Assembly (NCBI GenBank): GCA_012932295.1
Contig: JAAONU010000011.1
Coordinates: forward strand, 41,666,352 to 41,730,351
DNA: 64,000 nucleotides
DNA from: Cyclina sinensis
Taxonomy: Eukaryota > Mollusca > Bivalvia > Venerida > Veneridae
Direction of reading: 5' to 3'
Each line of letters begins with the position of its first letter. The first letter of the stretch is position 1. The notes beneath the pieces were generated by a model that had not been told where the DNA came from, ran no database searches, and was given only the letters and a program-made list of their open reading frames with translations. The translations under genes and the position numbers were made by a program. Below are positions 57,201 through 64,000 of the stretch, piece after piece.

Positions 57201-60200
57201 AAACACTCGCAGACTTTCAGCAGGACTTGCCAGCAGGACATTCCAGCAGGCCATTGATTTCGTTCTTTATTTTGTAATGTCCTGCTAGGTTGCTCTGCCA
57301 GCAGGGCATTCCAGCAGAGCATTGATTTCGTTCTTTATTTTGTAATGTCCTGCTAAGTTGCTCTGTCAGCAGGGCATTCCAGCAGAGAATCTATTTTACA
57401 CTATATTTCGTAATGCCCTGCTAGGTTGCTCTGCCAGCAAGGCATTCCAGCAGAGCATTGATTTTACACTATATTTCGTAATGCCCTGCTAGATTGCTCT
57501 GCCAGCAGGGCATTCCAGCAGAGCATTGATTTTACACTATATTTCGTAATGCCCTGCTAGATTGCTCTGCCAGCAGGGCATTCCAGCAGAGCATTGATTT
57601 CACACTATATTTCGTAATGCCCTGCTAGGTTGCTCTGCCAGCAGGACATTCCAGCAGAGCATTGATTTTACACTATATTTCGTAATGCCCTGCCAGGTTG
57701 CTCTGCCAGCAGGGCACTCCAGCAGAGCATTGATTTCGTTCTTTATTTTGTAATGCCCTGCTAGGTTGCTCTGCTAGCAGGGCATTCCAGCAGGGCATTG
57801 ATTTTACACTATATTTCGGAATGCCCTGCTAGGTTGCTCTGCCAGCAGGACATTCCAGCAGAGCATTGATTTAACAGTATATTTCGTAATGCCCTGCTAG
57901 GTTGCCCTGCCAGCAGGGCATTCCAACAGAGCATTGATTTTACACTATATTTCGTAATGCCCTGCTAGATTGCTCTGCCAGCAGGGCATTCCAGCAGAGC
58001 ATTGATTTTACACTATATTTCGTAATGCCCTGCTAGATTGCTCTGCCAGCAGGGCATTCCAGCAGAGCATTGATTTTACACTATATTTCGTAATGCCCTG
58101 CCAGGTTGCTCTGCCAGCAGGACATTCCAGCAGAGCATTGATTTTACACTATATTTCGTAATGCCCTGCCAGGTTGCTCTGCCAGCAGGGCACTCCAGCA
58201 GAGCATTGATTTCGTTCTTTATTTTGTAATGCCCTGCTAGGTTGCTCTGCTAGCAGGGCATTCCAGCAGGGCATTGATTTTACACTATATTTCGGAATGC
58301 CCTGCTAGGTTGCTCTGCCAGCAGGGCATGACAGCAGAGCATTGATTTAACAGTATATTTCGTAATGCCCTGCTAGGTTGCCCTGCCAGCAGGGCATTCC
58401 AGCAGAGCATTGATTTTACACTATATTTCGTAATGCCCTGCTAGATTGCTCTGCCAGCAGGGCATTCCAGCAGAGCATTGATTTTACACTATATTTCGTA
58501 ATGCTCTGCTAGGTTGCTCTGCCAGCAGGACATTCCAGCAGGGCATTGATTTTACACTGTATTTCGTAATGCCCTGCTAGGTTGCTCTGCCAGCAGGTCA
58601 TTCCAGCAGGACAATAGTTTTACTATATAAATTTTAATGCTTTGTGCTTAAGTCACTGTTCACTGCTATCTTCTCACATATATATTATTCTATCTTTGCT
58701 TTAAGCGTCAGTCGTCTTCAATACACACCTGTGAGTAGGCTAACAACTAGTCCGATTACCACAGTCAGTAGAAATCCAACCAGACCGAAGTAGGCGTACG
58801 ACATGTCGTACACAGCGAGGTGGTCGTTCTCCGCAGGTAAGCTTAAAAAGATTTTGTAATTATGTATCAGCTGTGTTGAAAAAAATGTTAGAATATTTTC
58901 TATTTATCTCTTGCTATGAAAGACTGTACAGTATGTAGGTTTGTTTGTATTTTTTCCTCGCGCAACATAACTTACAATATTTGATACATGTTGTAAATTC
59001 AGACAGAGTAATCCATATAAAAGGCACTTTTTCTTTTATACTCTGTCTGAAATTACAACATGTGATATTGTGTCTTAAATATGGATTATGAAGAGAACAC
59101 ACAAGTGTATAGATAAAAAAAATTTTTCTCTCACCCAGTGGTTACTGATGACAAAGTAGAGCCTCTTGTCACGTAGTCATCAGTCAAGTTATGTGTAGAA
59201 TTTTCATATGAAAAGATGCTTATCACCGTCGAGTTTGTTTCACATGAGGTCATGGGTAATGGCGGTGATTTAGGTGCAGATGACCCATACATAAACGAAC
59301 CAACAGCTATCCACATGTTGATTGCAATACTTACTATACCCCCTGTAAAGGCTCCCTTCATGATAAAAAATATTTAAAAAGTTTTCAGTGTATATATAAA
59401 CTTACCTATAAAAAGTCGTTAACTTTAATGAACAGATTCCATAACTGAAACACTGACTTTTGACTTTAACAGCTCCACACGCTTTGCAACAATTTCAATA
59501 TCACATTAAAAACAACATACTTTTTGGATGGAATAGTTCTTTAGCAGTATTTTATGCCATAAAACTGTAAGTAATAACGTTATAGACAACTTTTTAAAAA
59601 ATTATTTTTCATTTCATTTTAACAATATAGTTTGTTAAGTTTTGTACCAGAATGTAGTGAATTGTTGTACCACATTTTAACTTATTCGAAGCATCAGAGA
59701 CATTTCAACGTATTTAGTCATATAATTCAAAAAGAAATAAAGGACGTGTTAATTTTTTTTTACCATGAAAACTATCATAGTCCATTAAAGATTTTTTTTC
59801 TACACAAAGGGGGTTTAAATAAATCAAAACTTACAATCCAATTAGCTTGTGGAAATATTGCACCAAGAAAGAAGATACCAGCGACAGGACCACCAGCTGA
59901 TCCAAATGCTGACAAAGCCATCTGTAATGTTATGAATGTTTTTATTGAAATGACCAAGCATATTAACTGTATTAAGATTAACAATAAAGACTTTGTGTAT
60001 TTTCCAATATATTTACTTGCTAGAAAGTTTACATGCTTTGTAAAAACTTGCTGCAAATACTTTATATTTAATTTCTTGAGTGTAGTAGTAACTTATCTCG
60101 TGCATTAAGCCATTAAAGCATTGATGTATTAAAAAGTACAGACATGGGCTGCCTTTGAGACAATTTGCCAAAAAAGAGAAAAAGAACGTTTTAGCCAGTA

Positions 60201-63200
60201 TATGTAGATTAAATTGCTATAATTACACAGAATTTTACATATGAGGCAAGGAATTAACGTTTACCTGTGTGACAGGTCCAGACAAATTACGGGCCATATA
60301 TGCCAGTGCAACCGCTATTATGCCATAAATGAATACTGGAAGGAATTTGGAATTATCAATAAAGGGGAAAACGCACTAAAATAAATCTAGTACAATATCT
60401 ACGTATAAACCAACTTAAACCAATTTAAAATTCTATTTTAAAGTTGTCCTCTGACTGACTAAATTGTACAAATAAATAAATGTACTTAAAATAGATTGCT
60501 TAATTATTATTAAGCGTAATTATTGCATAATAATTACACATCCGTGAACATTTTGCATGTGTTTATTACTTTTTGCGGGTGTTTATCACTTTTTACGGAC
60601 CTGCGCGTGCAACAGTCTCGACCAATGAAATGAACGCATTTCAGTATGGTGTATATTATATTCTTTGTTAATTAAATGCTTTACAAAACATTTTACCCTT
60701 TTATGTTTTCTATTACATTACATGCATAAACACACAAACACAACTTTTCCTTTATATTTTTAAGCATCAATAGCAACTTAATCGATAGTACATGATATAT
60801 ATTGCTCAATGCCGTCTTTCCAGGAAGTATTGGGCACAAGACAAAAGAAGAGAATCTACCATAGAAACTTGCCATGATACGTATGTATACTGTTTACAGT
60901 CAACGGTTCTTACGCTTTGCTTTGACTTTTAATTAGAAATAGAATGGCAGAACAAAGTTCACAAGGTAATCGGGTAAAATGACGGAATTTATTGAATTAT
61001 AAACAATAACTGTAATCTTTTTCAGAGTAGTTTTGAAAACCTGGAGCTGCAATTATCAACAAAGAAAACAATTATTTTTTTGTCCTTGTCCAGTTACACA
61101 AAATTAACAGTAAGTACAAGGATTATAATTTCGAGTTTGCAAAGTGTAAACACTTTACCCTTCTGTTTTTTACCTATGCATTGGGCAATCAATGTCTTTT
61201 TTCTCTGTGATATTTGTGCGATGCAGTTTACTAGAATGTCCTGCAGGGTGTTGGCTGCCATTGCGTTGATTCCAGAAGAAAGGGAACTTCAAATATATTA
61301 AAACAAATATACGTAAACGTTTTAAAAAAGATTACTTTTTAGTGCGAGAGTTGTCATTAACTTATAATTATTTACGAGTAGAAGCTTATATTAAACATCA
61401 GACGGGTCCACTTCTCTTCAATGACATGCAGTTCACAATGTGATTTCTAGCTATTTAGATCTTTTTTGATCATCGAATCTCATGTAAAAGTCGTGCTTGT
61501 TGTTTTGAAAGCAATGCAGTTGTTACCTTAGAGCCCCACTAAACAAAGCAGCAATAAAAACTCCACCTAGTCCCGGTACATCATTTAGAACGTCCATCAC
61601 GAAGTACGGCATCAACTGGAAAATAAACAATTCCATTTTTTGAAGGCCCTTTTCCTTTCATTAAAACACCAATATAGTTTATGGCCATGAAAATCTTTTA
61701 AACACGTAGTAGTCGTTAAAAATAGCATGAACACAGTTTAACATGCTTAAATATTTTCTTCAAAAAAGTTGTCAAAAACCAAAAAAGATTTTTTAAAGAA
61801 TAAGTTAAAACTTGCAGAAAATGATGAATATCAATGTGTAAATGTTGACACAATTAATTTATCTTTTGCCTTCTTTTCTTTTACATCTAGCGGAGAACAT
61901 TTCTTCCCAAGAAGGTTAAAATCAGTATCTATTTTATTTTAGAAGTTCCATACCTGATTTGGGTTACCAACTTTCCCAGCTGCAATAGGATCGCATTCTT
62001 CTATTACGAAATACGCATACAGCAATAACCCGGTAAGATTTAGAATGAGACCATAAATCAGGAATAGAGGAACATTTAAGTAGATCGATCTGTAAATGCA
62101 GAAAATGTATGAATTTAAACAATTTAAAAAGAAAAAAAGATGAATATTTATGTTTTTGCGAATAAAACCATTCTCCATACCTACATATTATTGTACAGAT
62201 ATTTTCTTCTACATAAAGTTGATCAATTTCAAGTAAATGTCAATAAATTCTAACATAAAATAATGCCCTTTTAAAATGGAAAAAAGAAGCTTCTACTGCA
62301 ACTGAAAAAAAACTGGACAGCCTTTCTCACCAACGGTGCCAGTATTTAAATGACAATGTTTTGCCCCTGCAAATACGAGTAACCGCCCTTTGAAAAAATC
62401 TTACTACTTTTAAACGCCTTAAATATTTAACTAAATATTTATCAAATAAGTACTATACTGTCTAATTATTTGAAATATAATTTCTGTCACGACAGGCGAT
62501 AATGAACATACTCCACTGCCAAAGAACCTGTAATGAAATGACGTCATTGCTTATTCTGTGCAAACGTTTCTGGTCTAATTAAATGCAAACGAAAATGAAC
62601 AAAAAATGTTTAAAATTACATTTTTGCTTCTCTTTCAGTCCTCATAGAAGCAATCCTCTGAACAGCCGACTGGTTGCAACAGTTTGGTATCCACTGAAAT
62701 ATTCCACCAATCATCAGTCCCCATACAGTGTGACGAACTCTTGGATCTGCGCTAATTCTGAAAGAAGAGAAAGACCTCTGTGCTCCTAAAAGAATATAAA
62801 TTACTTTTTTCGCGATCTTGTTACTAAGTACGCGCTACTTGCTGGTGACTCGTAACTGACTGGTTTTCAATATTTTATTCCGCATAGCTTTAGTCATCTG
62901 GCACATAAGATATTGCATACGCAGCATTGTACACACATTGTCATAAGGGCTATTGACCGGTGTTAGTTATATTGGAATACAGTGAATGAAAAATCGGCAA
63001 GAAAGGCATATATTCTACCATATTCAAATGCAAAATTTAGTACAAACTTGATAGCATTTATACTCTCTTTCAATGACTATTTATTTCAATTTTCTGGATA
63101 ACCGTTACGATAGCAACTAATTTGCAAGACAATTCATTCTTATAGAACGGATCAAACCTCGCGGTTGTTTCTTACTGATGGACCCAAACTCACGTATCAA

Positions 63201-63832
63201 AATTTCCTTTTCAATTTCATATTTTAAAGTAAGAGGTATGTGTTGATCTGCAATTATATAAAAGAGATTTTGTAATTGGTTAAGACAACTGTTCATTAAC
63301 ATTATAATCTTTGATAACAGTACCACCGAATTTAAAAATATTAACAGGCAGATCTGTCTTCCAAAAGTCTACTATGATTAATTAAAGAAACCAAACAAGT
63401 TATACTCATTAAAAAGAGTCCTTTTCCCACGATATGCAAGTTCAAAGATTCTTGTAAAGCTTCCTATCTTAATTCCTCCCTGAAACAGTCAAAAAATACA
63501 TAAACTTGATATTCCTAATATGAACAAAATAATGAAAGGTAAAAAAGGTGTCCTCTTTTTCAATTGGTGTATTATAAAACAACAACATGCAACTTTTTAA
63601 ATTAGTTTCTACTAGTAAATATGATATGAAAATATATACTTTCTTCTGTCACTCGACAATAGAGAAAAAAGTGTTTGCTTCAAGCTGCAAAAACTGGGCA
63701 ACTGCGCATCATTTATTACAAAATATAGTAAGAAAATGGATAAAATCGTACCATTATTAGTATGACTGTTAGACCACCATACAGGACAACAAACTGGAAC
63801 ACGTCCGTCCAGATAACAGTCCTCATACCTCC
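54205..63832 (-). CDS. SLC5 sodium-coupled transporter (SMCT/NIS/SMVT branch), 5' truncated
   Basis: A plasma-membrane symporter that uses the sodium gradient to import a small organic or inorganic anion. Twelve exons give the last 442 residues; the N-terminal part lies beyond the window end, where ATTTATAAG before GTAGTA (63992-64000) may be the next exon's tail. Family landmarks: [85 protein letters not shown]. These match human SLC5A8/SLC5A12, with SLC5A5 and SLC5A6 as near alternatives; the substrate cannot be told. The loop in exon 59135-59355 has three N-glycosylation sequons (NST, NST, NLT). The tail ends NVRT, without the PDZ-type end of human SLC5A8. Splice phases all agree. The intron after 58729 holds a 3.25-kb foldback element. 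Confidence 0.92.
54870..54918 (+). repeat. CA/CG alternating microsatellite
   Basis: About 50 bases of alternating purine-pyrimidine with CACACACGCGCACA-like sequence in the last SLC5 intron; the composition favours Z-DNA. Confidence 0.8.
55011..55132 (-). CDS. SLC5 exon 11 in view (cytosolic tail)
   Basis: Encodes [20 protein letters not shown] to GSHTFEIK, following the last membrane segment. Acceptor AATTTTAG, donor GTATAA. Hydrophilic, with low similarity to the human tail. Confidence 0.8.
55425..55432. repeat. Candidate target duplication, left
   Basis: ATATTATT directly before the foldback element; the same eight bases follow the right end at 58682-58689. AT-rich context makes chance possible. 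Confidence 0.5.
55503..56048 (+). repeat. Left arm: ~8 copies of a 68-base unit
   Basis: Each unit holds TGCCCTGCTGGCAGAGCAAC, CTAGCAGGGCATT and CGAAATATAGTGTAAAATC. The unit contains overlapping inverted repeats (GCCCTGCT/AGCAGGGC and TGCTCTGC/GCAGAGCA). Confidence 0.95.
56050..57220 (-). repeat. Core: ~11 copies of a ~105-base unit
   Basis: The phrase CTGTTTCTGACACTCTCGCA recurs at spacings of 105-107 bases (for example 56373, 56478, 56583, 56688, 56793, 56898, 57003 for its TCTGAC). As 105 is 35 codons, open frames persist on the minus strand; no protein is inferred. Confidence 0.95.
57222..58610 (-). repeat. Right arm: ~20 copies of the 68-base unit
   Basis: The same 68-base unit, reversed. 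A variant with TTTCGTTCTTTATTTTG replaces the TTTTACACTATATTTCG segment in some units. The variant order recurs 476 bases apart (57714 and 58190), that is seven units, showing block duplication. Confidence 0.95.
58682..58689. repeat. Candidate target duplication, right
   Basis: ATATTATT, identical to 55425-55432. Confidence 0.5.
58729..58841 (-). CDS. SLC5 exon 10 in view (last membrane segment)
   Basis: Encodes [20 protein letters not shown] and [18 protein letters not shown], matching the final transmembrane helix of SMCT proteins (human SLSYLYFSTVG...GILVSLSTG). Donor GTGTGT. Confidence 0.92.
58973..59071. repeat. Intronic hairpin
   Basis: Arms 58973-59010 and 59039-59071 are inverted copies (CATGTTGTAAATTCAGACAG against CTGTCTGAAATTACAACATG) with one small gap and a 28-base loop. 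It may be a tiny MITE remnant. Confidence 0.8.
59135..59355 (-). CDS. SLC5 exon 9 in view (helix plus glycosylated loop)
   Basis: Encodes [20 protein letters not shown], the proline-rich [10 protein letters not shown], and a loop with NST, NST and NLT sequons ending SSVTTG. The loop is extracellular in the family. The exon follows TATCATGAAG. Confidence 0.92.
59835..59921 (-). CDS. SLC5 exon 8 in view
   Basis: Encodes [20 protein letters not shown] and AIFPQANWI, the conserved SxxGSxGGP-type helix. Acceptor CATTACAG, donor GTAAGT. The long plus-strand open frame over this region is a shadow. Confidence 0.94.
60265..60335 (-). CDS. SLC5 exon 7 in view
   Basis: Encodes [24 protein letters not shown], a membrane helix. 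Acceptor CTTCCAG, donor GTAAAC. Confidence 0.92.
61174..61286 (-). CDS. SLC5 exon 6 in view
   Basis: Encodes [20 protein letters not shown] to KKTLIAQCI, the highly conserved SSxINAMAA segment near the sodium site. The acceptor (TTTGAAG) has a poor pyrimidine tract, but frame and similarity are clear. Confidence 0.9.
61527..61615 (-). CDS. SLC5 exon 5 in view
   Basis: Encodes [20 protein letters not shown] and IAALFSGAL, matching LMPYLVLDILQDYPGLPGLF of human SLC5A8. Acceptor TTTTCCAG, donor GTAACA. Confidence 0.95.
61954..62089 (-). CDS. SLC5 exon 4 in view
   Basis: Encodes [20 protein letters not shown], a helix, and [14 protein letters not shown], the family's CDPxxAGKVxxPDQ loop. Acceptor ATTTACAG, donor GTATGG. 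Confidence 0.94.
62620..62757 (-). CDS. SLC5 exon 3 in view
   Basis: Encodes [40 protein letters not shown] and EREAK. The NQSAVQR stretch corresponds to NQSQVQR of human SLC5A8. Acceptor TCTTTCAG, donor GTAATT. Confidence 0.94.
63406..63479 (-). CDS. SLC5 exon 2 in view
   Basis: Encodes [20 protein letters not shown] and TLFN, the loop before the DPxxRHT segment. The donor GTATAA is placed by phase with the next exon. Confidence 0.88.
63752..63832 (-). CDS. SLC5 exon 1 in view (internal exon of the gene)
   Basis: Encodes [27 protein letters not shown]-like sequence; GGxxAVxWTDVFQ is diagnostic of the SLC5 SMCT/NIS branch. Acceptor TTTGATAG, donor GTACGA. Earlier exons lie outside the window, apart from a possible nine-base tail at its end. 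Confidence 0.94.
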
Positions 63833-63846
63833 CTATCAAATAAAAG

Positions 63847-63859
63847 TCTTAATATAATT

Positions 63860-63890
<31 letters not shown>

Positions 63891-63902
63891 TAATAATAAT
63901 AT
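63847..63902 (+). repeat. (TAA)n microsatellite
   Basis: About 50 bases of TAA/ATA triplets with two interruptions, in an SLC5 intron. Confidence 0.9.
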
Positions 63903-64000
63903 ACTTATAATTCCGTTATTCCGTGTAAGAGAAAAAAAGATATATTCATTTTCTAAGTAAATAATGTTTTAATATCACATGTTATTACTACCTTATAAAT

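Larger units (their letters stand above)
55433..58681. mobile_element. Foldback element with tandem-repeat arms
   Basis: The outer ~75 bases are nearly perfect inverted repeats (GTGAGAAGTTAGCAGTGAAC on the left; reverse complement GTGAGAAGATAGCAGTGAAC on the right). Inside them the left arm has about 8 and the right arm about 20 copies of a 68-base unit in opposite orientation. The core holds about eleven copies of an unrelated ~105-base repeat. No transposase frame is present. The build resembles Foldback/Galileo-type elements; no known family can be assigned by eye. It sits in an intron of the SLC5 gene. Confidence 0.88.

Noticed and set aside
59632..60108. 158-residue plus-strand open frame
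   Set aside because: It overlaps a clear SLC5 exon on the other strand and shows no domain; it is a shadow of that region.
63992..64000. Next upstream SLC5 exon (ATTTATAAG before GTAGTA)
   Set aside because: Only nine bases are in view, too few to claim; mentioned as a possibility in the gene entry.

Overview
The window is animal nuclear DNA. It is AT-rich, its genes are split by introns with GT/AG borders, and its spacers and introns are full of satellites, tRNA-headed SINEs and short non-autonomous DNA transposons. The repeat styles are ones I associate with bivalve molluscs: elements opening with a GGGCCATGATGGCCC-like palindrome and ending in a hairpin, and tandem cores rich in GACCTTGACC. 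A bivalve is therefore my best guess; this is inference, not proof.

Layout: (1) Positions 570-14262 are one complex satellite built on an 18-base box close to GTACACCTTTCAGGCAGA. It has a higher-order repeat of about 1.08 kb, a large palindromic arrangement, and three expansions of a 27-28 base minisatellite; the largest covers 10.39-13.87 kb. (2) 14624-20622 (+) is a complete three-exon sphingosine-1-phosphate phosphatase (SGPP-like, 415 aa). (3) 21.8-28.6 kb is gene-poor and holds SINE relics. (4) 28.63-34.99 kb is a 38-base tandem array with a small internal inversion and a triplet repeat. (5) 36009-50853 (-) is a complete 14-exon gene for chaperonin subunit CCT4 (530 aa). Its introns hold two long hairpin-ended elements, a third of the same build with four TCAAGGTCA sites, and two hAT-like elements. 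(6) 54205-63832 (-) is the C-terminal part (442 aa, 12 exons) of an SLC5 sodium-coupled transporter of the monocarboxylate/iodide/multivitamin branch; its 5' part lies beyond the window end. Its tenth intron in view contains a 3.25-kb foldback element with tandem-repeat arms.

The three genes are unrelated housekeeping or membrane genes and form no functional cluster. SGPP and CCT4 converge on the 38-base array; CCT4 and the SLC5 gene are in tandem on the minus strand. Exon borders were set by reading splice sites and by comparison with my memory of the human families; no alignment was run. I found no new gene system. The most unusual content is repeat architecture: the satellite palindrome with visible minisatellite expansion, and the foldback element.
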